This document shows, one piece after another, positions 52,150 to 60,266 of a stretch of DNA of 64,000 nt (position 1 is the first letter of the stretch; every line of letters begins with the position of its first letter). The translations under genes were made by a program, and so were the position numbers. The notes under the pieces were generated by a model, which ran no database searches, was not told where the DNA came from, and saw nothing but the letters and a program-made list of their open reading frames with translations. This stretch comes from Rothia nasimurium (GTDB lineage Bacteria; Actinomycetota; Actinomycetes; Actinomycetales; Micrococcaceae), in assembly GCF_928391935.1 (NCBI RefSeq), contig NZ_CAKMTD010000002.1:124001-188000 (forward strand), in the 5' to 3' direction.

Positions 52150-54931
52150 TTCTGCGGGCTGAGTCAGTTCGCTGCTGGGGGTTACCGAGGCGGAGCTTGG
52201 CTCCAACGACTGTCACGGTGTCTTGGGAGACGAGCACTGGTTTGAGCTCAAGGTAGGCAATTTCTGGGTGGTTGTCCTTGAGCTGGGCGACTCGGACGCA
52301 GAGGTCTTCGAGGAGGTCTACCCGGACGGCTGGGAGGTCTTGGGCTGCGAAGAGTTTTGCTGCTGATTTGGGAGAACGGATCATCTTGTAGACGTCGCGT
52401 TCTGTCAGCGGCGGTACCCGGTGGGCCCAGTCGTCCAGCAAGCTCGTGGCGTCACCGGCAAGGCCGAAGGATACCACGGGGCCGATTAGGGGGTCTTCGA
52501 TAGCTGTCAGGACGCAGGCCTGGCCCCCTGGTACCTGCTGCTGCACAGACAGGTCGAAGACACCGTAGGGTTCGAGGACCCGGTGCATTTGGGCGATTTC
52601 ACGCACGAGCTCTTCATCAGATTCGATGCCCAGGCGAACGCCACCTAGGTCGAGCCGATGGCGGAGGACGTCGTCTGTGGTTTTCAGAACGACCGGGTAC
52701 CCTCCTGCCTCGTGGGCTGCCGCTACAGCTTCGTCCGGGGTTGAGAAGGTGTATTCAGGGAGCAGGTGAATTCCGTAGTGGGCGAGGACTTCCTCGGTTT
52801 CTGTGGTGGTGAGCTCTAGCAGTTCTTCCCCGTTGATACGGGCCAGGTGCCTTGCGATGGTAGCAGCTGCCTGCTTCGGGTGGGTACCGTCAGACTGGGC
52901 CAGTACCCCTGTTTCCTTGTCGCGCCATTCTACGTAGTCCATTACTGCAGCGAGCGCCTGAATTGAGGCCCCGGGGGACTCAAAGCAGGGTAGGCCGGTC
53001 TGTGATATTGCGGGCAGGGCAGTCCCGTCCTCAGGAGTTTCTGGGGAGGTTGCTGGTTCGTCCTGGCCTGGTTCTTCCCAGATACCGCGCAAGGCAGATT
53101 CGAAGCTGCTGGTGCCGGGGAAGGAGGCGATGGCGGGTTTTCCTGCTTTGAGGCTGGCTTTGAGTAGGACGGAGGCGACGTCTTTCGGGCTGATGGTCTC
53201 CCCGGTGAGGAAGACACCTAGGACTGCATCGATATCTGATGATTCAAGTGCGCTGGTGGCGACGTCTTCAAGTACGTCGAGTCCGTTGATTCCTTCGTCC
53301 GTCAAGCGCAGCATGGATTCGGTGATGCGGACGTCGATGCGTAGCTCTTCAGCCTTGTCAGCAACGATCTGCCCGAGGGCTGATGCGTTGGAGAGGATTG
53401 CGACTCGACGCCCTGCGGGTAGGGGCTGGGAGACTACGATTTGGGCGACGTCGAGTACCCGGTCGAAGGTTTCTGCGCTGATGACGCCTGCTTGTTTGAA
53501 CATGGCGTCGATTGCGCCGGTGGGGGCGATGGAGGTGCGGCCGGAGTGGCCGGGGGGTAGTTTTTGGCCGGTGACGGCGTGTTTGGCGACGAGGACGGGT
53601 TTGACGCGGGATAAGCGTCGAGCAATCCGGGAGAATTTGCGGGGGTTGCCGATGGATTCGAGGTAGAGGGCGCAGACTCGGGTGGCGTCGTCGTCTTCCC
53701 AGTACTGCATGATGTCGTTGCCTGAAACGTCAGCCCGGTTACCTGCTGAAATGAGGGAGGATACGCCTATTCCTCGTTTGACGGCCGTGTTGGAAAACAT
53801 GGCCCCGATGGCTGATGACTGGCTAAATAGCCCCAGGGCTCCGGGTTTGGGGTCTTGGCTGCTGATGGTGGCATCGAGCTTGATGGCTGGATCATTATTG
53901 AGGAGGCCGAAGGAGGCTGGGCCGATGATGCGCATGCCGTATTTTCGGGCTGATTTGACGAGGGCTTTCTGGCGGGCGCGGCCTCGGGCCCCGTCGTCGG
54001 CAAAGCCGGAGGTGTAGATGAGGGCCCCGCGGACGCCTGCTTCCCCGCAGGCTTCGACGACGTCGGCGACGTCTGTGAGCGGCACCGCAACGATGGCCAG
54101 GTCGATGGTGTGGGGTACCTCTGCAAGGGAGGTGAAGATGGGGGTATCGCCTGCAGGGTGGCCAGCGGAGTTGACGCCGACGAGGGTGCCGGTAAAGCCG
54201 CCGTCAACGATATTATCGATCACTTTCTGCCCGTTGGACTCCCATTTGTCGGCGGTGCCGATGACGGCGACGACGTTCGGGGCGATGAGTTCTGCAATTG
54301 ACTTGGCCTCGGCTCGGTGTTCGCGGGCTTCGCGCACGGCCTGGGATTTTTCGGTGGGATCGATGTTGAAGTGGACCATGACTAGGCCATCTTCAAATTC
54401 TCGGGAGATTTCGTACCCGGCGTCTGTGAAGACGTTGAGCATTTTGCGGTTCTGGGGTAGTACTTCTGCGCTGAAGCGGTCGATGCCTCTCTCGTGGGCT
54501 GCAGCGGCGAGGTGTTCTAGCAGGATCGAACCGATGCCCCGCCCCTGGTGGGCGTCTGAGATCATGAAGGCAACTTCGGCTTCGTTGTTGAGGTGGGTTC
54601 GGTCAAAGCGTCCGATGCCTATCATTTCCTCCCCCAGCATGATGACGAAGGCGACGCGGTCTTGGTGATCGACGGTTGTAAACCGGGTGAGTTCTTGGTC
54701 GCTGAGGGTGGGTTTGTGGGTGAAGAAGCGTAGGTAGATGGTGTTTTCTGATTGCCCTGCATACATTTTTTCCAGGGCCCCCCGGTCGGTTGGAACCACT
54801 GGGCGGAGATGGGCTGTCGCTCCGTCGCGTAGTACCACGTCTGCTTCCCAGTGTTCGGGGTAGATGAAGGGGATTTCAGCGGTTGTGGGGTGGGCGGGGT
54901 CTGCTGGGGTGAAGCGGTTTTCGCCGGTCAT
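52136..54931 (-). CDS. Bifunctional GNAT / ADP-forming acyl-CoA synthetase (protein lysine acetyltransferase type)
   Basis: 931 residues from ATG 54931 (AGGAG upstream). The GNAT domain is N-terminal (about 35-200: LRPVVPTDRGALEKMY, VAFMISDAHQGRGIGSILLEHL, GYEISREFEDG). It is followed by a CoA-binding/CoA-ligase part (VVAVIGTADKWESNGQKVI, IIGPASFGLLN, KPGALGLFSQSSAIG, PVLVAKHAVTGQ, HSGRTS) and a C-terminal ATP-grasp-like domain (LLPEYTFSTPDEAVAAAHEAGGYPVVLKT). E. coli PatZ has the reverse order; the N-terminal GNAT arrangement is seen in actinobacterial Pat proteins. The HSGRTS site has lost its phospho-His context, so synthetase activity may be absent. Confidence 0.88.
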   Translation of the reverse strand: MTGENRFTPADPAHPTTAEIPFIYPEHWEADVVLRDGATAHLRPVVPTDRGALEKMYAGQSENTIYLRFFTHKPTLSDQELTRFTTVDHQDRVAFVIMLGEEMIGIGRFDRTHLNNEAEVAFMISDAHQGRGIGSILLEHLAAAAHERGIDRFSAEVLPQNRKMLNVFTDAGYEISREFEDGLVMVHFNIDPTEKSQAVREAREHRAEAKSIAELIAPNVVAVIGTADKWESNGQKVIDNIVDGGFTGTLVGVNSAGHPAGDTPIFTSLAEVPHTIDLAIVAVPLTDVADVVEACGEAGVRGALIYTSGFADDGARGRARQKALVKSARKYGMRIIGPASFGLLNNDPAIKLDATISSQDPKPGALGLFSQSSAIGAMFSNTAVKRGIGVSSLISAGNRADVSGNDIMQYWEDDDATRVCALYLESIGNPRKFSRIARRLSRVKPVLVAKHAVTGQKLPPGHSGRTSIAPTGAIDAMFKQAGVISAETFDRVLDVAQIVVSQPLPAGRRVAILSNASALGQIVADKAEELRIDVRITESMLRLTDEGINGLDVLEDVATSALESSDIDAVLGVFLTGETISPKDVASVLLKASLKAGKPAIASFPGTSSFESALRGIWEEPGQDEPATSPETPEDGTALPAISQTGLPCFESPGASIQALAAVMDYVEWRDKETGVLAQSDGTHPKQAAATIARHLARINGEELLELTTTETEEVLAHYGIHLLPEYTFSTPDEAVAAAHEAGGYPVVLKTTDDVLRHRLDLGGVRLGIESDEELVREIAQMHRVLEPYGVFDLSVQQQVPGGQACVLTAIEDPLIGPVVSFGLAGDATSLLDDWAHRVPPLTERDVYKMIRSPKSAAKLFAAQDLPAVRVDLLEDLCVRVAQLKDNHPEIAYLELKPVLVSQDTVTVVGAKLRLGNPQQRTDSARRTMSR

Positions 54932-55036
54932 GGGGAGTCTCCTGGTGGGGGTGGAGGGCTTGGTCCTGTTCACTATTTTAGCGCCTGTGTGAACTTAGGC
55001 ACAGGCCTTGGGGGTAGATGAAGCAGTATAGGCAGA

Positions 55037-55073
55037 GGCCCCGCCGATCCCTGGGGTAGGGACGGGCGGGGCC
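55037..55073 (-). terminator. Hairpin after the DUF4190-like gene
   Basis: Perfect 9-bp arms GGCCCCGCC/GGCGGGGCC with an AT-poorer loop. Only scattered T residues follow. Confidence 0.5.
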
Positions 55074-55107
55074 ATGACGGTGGGGTTCAGCCTGCGACTG
55101 GTGCAGG

Positions 55108-55683
55108 TTAGAAGTCGGCTGCGGTGTTGTCTTCGATGCAGTGGGCAATTGCTTCATCGTCGCCTGCGTGCGTGTATTCGCAGTTGGCTGTTTCTGCAAT
55201 ATTGAGGAACCAGCTCATGAAGAAGAGCATGAGGATGGCTAGCGGTAGGCAGATAGCCCCTAGGGCTAGGCCGCTCCAGGCGAACCCCTTGGTAGCTCCC
55301 TCGTAGCGGGTCCGGGGTGAATTTCGGAGGTTTTTGAGGGCCTTGACCCCCAGGACGATAGCACCGATGGCGGGGATGAGGCCTGCGAGCGCAACAATTC
55401 CACCTAGTATTACCACGATGATGCTGGAGATGGCCGCCGCCAGTGACATGACTGCCAGGTAGTACCCGCGGCCGCGTTTGTCCCGCACGTTGACCCCCAG
55501 TGGACGACGCTGCCCGGGGGGAATGAGGTACTGGGCGGGTTCGCCGGGGGTAATCTCGTCGAAGGGCGGGGTTGGGGGTTCCAGCAGGGCCGTCGGGGCA
55601 GTTCCCTGTGCTGGCTGGCCCTGGGGTGCCGGCTGGTTTTCGGGGGCGGACGGGTGCTGGGGGTGGGTCACGGCTCTACTCAC
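55108..55683 (-). CDS. DUF4190-like membrane protein with Pro-rich N-terminus
   Basis: 191 residues. A Pro/Gln-rich N-terminus (about 1-65) precedes two hydrophobic segments (about 78-112 and 132-160) separated by a conserved basic loop (GVKALKNLRNSPRTRYEGATKGFAWSGLALGAICLP), the DUF4190 pattern. The short C-terminal tail has two Cys (NCEYTH ... HCIED). It resembles the gene at 59108-59746 in layout and tail. Function unknown. Confidence 0.7.
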   Translation of the reverse strand: MSRAVTHPQHPSAPENQPAPQGQPAQGTAPTALLEPPTPPFDEITPGEPAQYLIPPGQRRPLGVNVRDKRGRGYYLAVMSLAAAISSIIVVILGGIVALAGLIPAIGAIVLGVKALKNLRNSPRTRYEGATKGFAWSGLALGAICLPLAILMLFFMSWFLNIAETANCEYTHAGDDEAIAHCIEDNTAADF

Positions 55684-55715
55684 TTTCGGAGTTACTTGGC
55701 TGAGCTTTTAGCTTA

Positions 55716-56918
55716 TCAGTTCCCGTGGTGGAGGGCTGGGCTGGTGTCATTTTCCTGGAGTTCCCTGAAGAGTTTGAGCCAGAGGAGCTCGAAGTGGAGG
55801 TCGATGCTGCTGACGTCTCGGCCCACGATGCTTTCGAATTTTGCAAGCCGGTTCCGGAGGGTGTTTTCGTGGATGTAGAGCTGGGCTGCTGCCTGCTTGT
55901 AGTTGAGGCCGTTTTCTATGTATGCCCAGACGCATTCCAAGAGGGATGCGCCGTGGTCTGGGAGGTCTAGTAGGGTTGCTCCGAGGTGTTCTTCGATGAG
56001 TTCACCGATGAGGGGGACGAGGGGGACTGCCATCCGCCAGCTACGTTCAGGTCGGTCGTAGCGGCCAGGACGTGAGGAGACTGGAACGGACCGGGCGACG
56101 GCGACGGCCCCTGCCCAGGAGACGTGGAGGTCTTCGAAGCGGACGCCTTGTCCGAGCATGACGCGGGCGTCAGGGCAGAGTTTGAGGACGGTTTCAATCC
56201 TGTTCGAGGTTACTGCTGGTATCAGGCCAATCAGCTGCCCGTCGGCTTCACCTGCGAACGCTGGGACTGTTTCGGTGGAGTATTCCTTTTCGACGGCCTG
56301 TTTCCAGGCTGCTGGGTTATTGCTGCGTCCCAGGCACACGCGGTAGAGGTGCTGGCCGGAGAGTCCTAGCCTGTGTGCGTAGCCGGCTCGGGCGGTTCTG
56401 GCGTCCTTATCTTCTTGGGTCAGGAGGTTCAGTAATTCAGCGACGACTGCCCTTCTGCTTTCTATCCTGTCTTGGCCGGAGGCCTGCAGGGCCCGGTGCA
56501 GGGAAAGGTTCAGGGTGTTTTCGGCTGCTCCTAGGGCTTCTAGGTGACGGCATGCTTCTGGGGCCGGGGAACCGTCGCCGTCTGCGTCCAGGAGTAATCT
56601 GCTCTTGACGGCTCGGCTGCTTGCCCCTGTGATGAGGAGCAGGACGGCCTCCCCCACCTGCCGCGCCATGGGTAGCAGGGCTTGTGCCACCTGCTGGGCC
56701 TCAGCTCTGTTACCGGGAGTTGTACCTTGCTGCGTCACAGCGTTGATGTAATAGTCCACAAGGAGGCTAACGTCTGCGTGTAACTGCTGGCGAGGTGGAG
56801 TGGAACATTCCTCTATTGTTTCCAGCAGCTCGGTCAAGATATCCATGACCAGGAGATTCTTTGAAGCAATCAGCTGTGACTCGCTCAGACCTGCCGAGAT
56901 GTTGGGGATTTTTTGCAT
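55716..56918 (-). CDS. PucR-type transcriptional regulator
   Basis: 400 residues. The C-terminal helix-turn-helix (LLECVWAYIENGLNYKQAAAQLYIHENTLRNRLAKFESIVGRDVS, about 338-382) is the PucR HTH_30 type. A GGDEF-like central domain (about 190-310) and a helical N-terminal part complete it. It is divergently transcribed from the MHS-family transporter gene with a 149-bp AT-rich spacer, so it probably controls that transporter in response to its substrate. Typical targets are purine, amino-acid or organic-acid pathways; which applies is unknown. Confidence 0.88.
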   Translation of the reverse strand: MQKIPNISAGLSESQLIASKNLLVMDILTELLETIEECSTPPRQQLHADVSLLVDYYINAVTQQGTTPGNRAEAQQVAQALLPMARQVGEAVLLLITGASSRAVKSRLLLDADGDGSPAPEACRHLEALGAAENTLNLSLHRALQASGQDRIESRRAVVAELLNLLTQEDKDARTARAGYAHRLGLSGQHLYRVCLGRSNNPAAWKQAVEKEYSTETVPAFAGEADGQLIGLIPAVTSNRIETVLKLCPDARVMLGQGVRFEDLHVSWAGAVAVARSVPVSSRPGRYDRPERSWRMAVPLVPLIGELIEEHLGATLLDLPDHGASLLECVWAYIENGLNYKQAAAQLYIHENTLRNRLAKFESIVGRDVSSIDLHFELLWLKLFRELQENDTSPALHHGN

Positions 56919-56941
56919 ACATCATTATAAAAATCTCCAAG

Positions 56942-57030
56942 AAAATTAGTAAAGTAATAGAATTTTCTACATTGCCATGAACTGAGTCACATCATTAGTC
57001 TTGTTCTCAAGCCTCAGACATGAGTGAGGC
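56942..57030. promoter_or_regulatory. Operator-like repeats between pucR-type gene and transporter
   Basis: AAAATT/AATTTT arms lie at 56942-56966 and an inverted repeat GCCTCA-N8-TGAGGC at 57011-57030, about 38 bp before the transporter ATG. Both fall in the shared divergent promoter region, where PucR-type regulators usually bind. Confidence 0.45.
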
Positions 57031-57067
57031 ATGACACTTATACCCCATTGCACAAAGGGCCACCACC

Positions 57068-58441
57068 ATGACACAAGCAATCTTCAAAGCAGAACAGGTC
57101 ATGCAACCTGTCCGCACCACCAAGCAAAAGAGGAAGGCCTTCATCGGCGCCGTCGCCGGCCACCTCATTGAATGGTACGACTACGGCGTGTACGGCTTCG
57201 TTGCCGTCTACGTCGGCGCAGCCTTCTTTGCAGCCAACACCCCCGCCCTAGCCCTCATGGCCTCATTCGCGACCTTCGCTCTGTCCTTCTTCATGCGCCC
57301 TCTCGGTGGCTTCGTCTTCGGCCCCCTGGGCGACAAGATTGGCCGCAAGAACACCATGGCCCTCGTCATGTTCCTCATGTCGGGCTCAACCTTTGCCATC
57401 GGTCTCATGCCTACCTACGCCACCATCGGCGTCTTCGCCCCCGCTCTATTGATCCTGGCCCGCTGCCTCCAGGGCCTCTCAGCAGGTGGTGAAATCGGAA
57501 CCGTCACCTCCTACGTCGCGGAATACGGCGGCCCGCAACGACGCGGCCTAGCCACCTCAATCCTGATGACTATCGCAGTTTCCGGCCTGATTCTCGGCTC
57601 CATTGTGGCCAACGGCCTTGCCTCAATTCTGGGTGACCAGGCCATGCAGGAGTTCGGCTGGCGTATCCCCTTCCTAATCGCTGGCCCCCTCGGCCTCATT
57701 GCAGCCTTTATCCGCTCCCGCCTGGAAGACTCAGCCCAGTTTGAGGCCATCTCAGAAACCGGCCACCAGGAGAAGGCCCCCATCCGAGCCACCTTCAAGT
57801 GGAAGCTCAACATCACCCTTGTCGCAGGCTCTATCGCCCTGCTGGCCTCCATGTTCTACCTGATCCTGACCTACTCCTCCACCTACTTCGTCAAAGAACT
57901 CGACTTCTCCCCCACCACCAGGTTCTGGTTCATCACCATCGGCGGCCTCACCGCAGCATGCATGATGCCCCTCGGTGGCCTCATCACCGACGTCCTGGGC
58001 CGCCGCTGGTTCCTGATGCTCACATCAGCCCTGCACATCCCCGCCCTCTACTGGTACTTCACTACCGCTCCCGGATCAACCCCTGCAGAAATTTTCCTGC
58101 CCTTCATGGTGATCTGTGTCCTCTTCGGCCTCTACTCATCAACCCCGTACGCCGTCATGAGCGATCTCATCCCCACCGCGATCCGTTCCACCGGTATCTC
58201 CATGGGCTACAACATCCCCGTCGCGATCTTCGGCGGCTCCGCCCCCTTCATCGCCACCTTCCTCGTAACCCAGACCGGGGATATCACCTCCCCCATGTAC
58301 TTCTTCATCGGGTGTGCCGTGCTCTCCTTCCTGGCAGCCCTCTTCACCACCCGCAAGAACTACGAGCGTGTTGAGAAGGCAGACGCCGACCTCATGGAGA
58401 AGGTTGCTACTTCCTCCATCCCTGTGGTTGACAAGAAGTAG
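57068..58441 (+). CDS. MFS transporter, metabolite:H+ symporter (MHS/ProP-like)
   Basis: 457 residues with 12 membrane segments. AGHLIEWYDYGVYGFVAVYVG at TM1, SFFMRPLGGFVFGPLGDKIGRKNTM (loop 2-3 signature), ARCLQGLSAGGEIGTVTSYVAE and RSRLEDSAQFE are hallmarks of the MHS family (ProP, ShiA, citrate and alpha-ketoglutarate permeases). The substrate is probably a carboxylate, betaine or proline and cannot be fixed from sequence. It is probably regulated by the divergent PucR-type protein. Confidence 0.92.
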   Translation: MTQAIFKAEQVMQPVRTTKQKRKAFIGAVAGHLIEWYDYGVYGFVAVYVGAAFFAANTPALALMASFATFALSFFMRPLGGFVFGPLGDKIGRKNTMALVMFLMSGSTFAIGLMPTYATIGVFAPALLILARCLQGLSAGGEIGTVTSYVAEYGGPQRRGLATSILMTIAVSGLILGSIVANGLASILGDQAMQEFGWRIPFLIAGPLGLIAAFIRSRLEDSAQFEAISETGHQEKAPIRATFKWKLNITLVAGSIALLASMFYLILTYSSTYFVKELDFSPTTRFWFITIGGLTAACMMPLGGLITDVLGRRWFLMLTSALHIPALYWYFTTAPGSTPAEIFLPFMVICVLFGLYSSTPYAVMSDLIPTAIRSTGISMGYNIPVAIFGGSAPFIATFLVTQTGDITSPMYFFIGCAVLSFLAALFTTRKNYERVEKADADLMEKVATSSIPVVDKK

Positions 58442-58463
58442 GCCCGCCCCTCCCCTCTAGGCC

Positions 58464-58498
58464 AGGACGGTCCCGCCCCACCCGGGCGGGACCGTCCT
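58464..58498 (+). terminator. Terminator of the MHS transporter gene
   Basis: Perfect 15-bp stem AGGACGGTCCCGCCC/GGGCGGGACCGTCCT with a 5-nt loop, then GTTTAA. Confidence 0.9.
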
Positions 58499-58513
58499 GT
58501 TTAAGCACAAAAA

Positions 58514-58549
58514 AGCCTCCTGCCCCTTGTAAACCAAGGAGCAGGAGGC
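58514..58549 (-). terminator. Terminator of ssrA
   Basis: Stem GCCTCCTGC(C)CCTT with its complement, then TTTTTTG on the minus strand, 7 bp after the tmRNA 3' end. Confidence 0.9.
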
Positions 58550-58555
58550 AGTATG

Positions 58556-58928
58556 TGGAGATGCGGGGAATCGAACCCCGGTCCGATGTGGCGTCAACGG
58601 GTCTTCTCCGTGCGCAGTTTGTGAAAGCGGTGTTTTCGGCTACCTTGCTTGCGCAAACACTTACAAGGCCTAACCTAGCCGTATAAAAGTCCCACCCGGC
58701 CCTACGACAAGGACGGGCAGCAGTGGCCTTTTAAACTGATGGTAGGGGCTGAGCCAAAGGCAAGCTCAGGCTACCAGACTGCATCGCTGGGATTATTAGG
58801 CAGCGAGTGCGAAGTCAGTGCGCTTAGATTCTGCACTTATTTTTTTGCAGAGGGCGTTAACGAGATAACCCTGCGTCCTCGGCACGCTTCATCCATCTCA
58901 ACTCACATCGTCGAAACCGATCATCCCC
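58556..58928 (-). ncRNA. ssrA: Transfer-messenger RNA (tmRNA)
   Basis: 373 nt. The 5' GGGGATGATCGGTTTCGAC and 3' GGTTCGATTCCCCGCATCTCC form the tRNA-like end (acceptor GGGGATG/CATCTCC, T-arm). CCA is not encoded. The tag ORF runs from 58834 to 58793: AESKRTDFALAA followed by two stop codons (TAATAA), preceded by the A-rich resume context. It rescues stalled ribosomes with SmpB, encoded 1 kb away, and marks nascent peptides for proteolysis. The resume codon GCA is inferred. Confidence 0.95.
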
Positions 58929-59060
58929 ATATTCTTTTATCAAAGAGCGCCAAGCTAAGCGTTTTCCGGTACACCCTCCGAGTCGCAACTCAAGTGGAGA
59001 ATGCCAGCCCAAATAGCTCGGACAATCAACTCTACCACCGGCTTAAAAAGCTGTAAAGCA

Positions 59061-59093
59061 GTGTGGGGCACAACCTACAGGTTATGCCCCACA
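59061..59093. terminator. Terminator after the DUF4190 gene
   Basis: Perfect 10-bp arms GTGTGGGGCA/TGCCCCACAC with a 13-nt loop. On the minus strand it is followed by TGCTTTAC. Confidence 0.7.
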
Positions 59094-59107
59094 CTCCTGA
59101 TCACAAC

Positions 59108-59746
59108 TTAGCTATCAATGCCCTCGTCATAGGTGCTCATACCAGTTTTTTCATCAATGCACTGCTGGACTGCATATTCATTGGGCTGATCAGCACACTG
59201 GATTGCAAGGGTGGTAATCCAACCCCAAAAGACAGCTGCCACCAGGGCACCAATCAGGCCCAGGCTGCTGGTGACAATACCAGCGATGGCCAGGCCTTTA
59301 CCTTCGGCCTCTCCCCTGTTAGCCCTCTTGATACCCATGATGCCCAGAATCAAACCGACGATGCCGAAAAGTCCACCGATCAGTGCCCAACCGCTCAGGA
59401 AAGCAAGGATACCCAGCACGAGGCTAGCTACTGCGAGCCCCTTAGGTTTGGGGGCGCTATCAAAGCCATAACCATAACCGGCAGCTGCCCCGTACCCGCT
59501 GTAGGCGGGGGACCCGGCATAGGAATTGGCGTCATAGGAGCTTGTCCCATACGCCCCCGAGGTAGTGCCGTAACCGGTTGAGGCCGGGGTGCTGTAATCG
59601 GGGGTGCTGGCAGCTCCAGGAGTATCTGTGGAGTAGCTTGCAGTTGCGTCAGTTCCCTGGGACGGGGCTAGGGGCTCGCTGCCCTGGCTGTACTGCCCAG
59701 GTACATACTCGCCGTAGGGGTTGTCCTTGTTCGGTCCGGTGGTCAT
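59108..59746 (-). CDS. DUF4190 domain membrane protein with Tyr/Gly/Ser-rich N-terminus
   Basis: 212 residues. The N-terminal half is low complexity, rich in Tyr, Gly, Ser and Thr (GYGTTSGAYGTSSYD). Two hydrophobic segments follow (about 103-137 and 150-177) with the conserved GLAVASLVLGILAFL ... GIMGIKRANRGEAEGKGLAIAGIVTSSLGLIG of DUF4190. The tail has two Cys (IQCADQ ... QQCIDE). ATG 59746 has AGAGGAG upstream and lies 29 bp after smpB, so it is probably co-transcribed with prfB-smpB. Function unknown. Confidence 0.8.
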   Translation of the reverse strand: MTTGPNKDNPYGEYVPGQYSQGSEPLAPSQGTDATASYSTDTPGAASTPDYSTPASTGYGTTSGAYGTSSYDANSYAGSPAYSGYGAAAGYGYGFDSAPKPKGLAVASLVLGILAFLSGWALIGGLFGIVGLILGIMGIKRANRGEAEGKGLAIAGIVTSSLGLIGALVAAVFWGWITTLAIQCADQPNEYAVQQCIDEKTGMSTYDEGIDS

Positions 59747-59775
59747 TGTTCTCCTCTTTCGTAGGTGTTCTGGTC

Positions 59776-60264
59776 TTAGCCCAGGTTCTTATACCGCATT
59801 GCCCTCTGAGCTTCGAGGTTGTCCTGGCGCTCCCGCAGGGCCTGGCGCTTATCGTAGTCGCGCTTACCGGTTGCCAGGGCGATTTCTACCTTGGCCCGAC
59901 CTTTGCTGAAGTAAAGCTTGAGGGGCACGACCGTGTAGCCGCTCTCTTTCAGTTTCTGGGCAATCTTGTTAATTTCGTTGCGGTGCATGAGCAGCTTTCG
60001 CCGACGGCGGGCAGCGTGGTTAGTCCAGGAGCCCCGTCCATACTCAGCAATATGAATACCCTCTAGCCACAACTCATTGCCGTACATCTGGCAGAAACCG
60101 TCTGTAATCGAGGCCCCGCCATCTCGCAAGGATTTAACCTCAGTGCCCATAAGCACCAGCCCGGCTTCCCAGGTTTCTACGATGTTGTAGTTATGGCGGG
60201 CACGGCGGTTGGACGCTATGGTGTGGTTGTTAGGGTCTTCTTTAGTTACTTTTTTCTTAGCCAC
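59776..60264 (-). CDS. smpB: SsrA-binding protein SmpB
   Basis: 162 residues. Conserved SmpB segments are IASNRRARHNYNIVETWEAGLVLMGTEVKSLRDG, ELWLEGIHIAEYGRGSWTNHAARRRRKLLMHRNEI, YTVVPLKLYFSKGRAKVEIALATGKRDYDKRQALRER and a basic C-terminal tail. It binds the tRNA-like domain of tmRNA and delivers it to stalled ribosomes. The ATG lies 2 nt after the prfB stop codon. The ssrA gene lies about 850 bp downstream, past one DUF4190 gene. Confidence 0.96.
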   Translation of the reverse strand: MAKKKVTKEDPNNHTIASNRRARHNYNIVETWEAGLVLMGTEVKSLRDGGASITDGFCQMYGNELWLEGIHIAEYGRGSWTNHAARRRRKLLMHRNEINKIAQKLKESGYTVVPLKLYFSKGRAKVEIALATGKRDYDKRQALRERQDNLEAQRAMRYKNLG

Positions 60265-60266
60265 AA

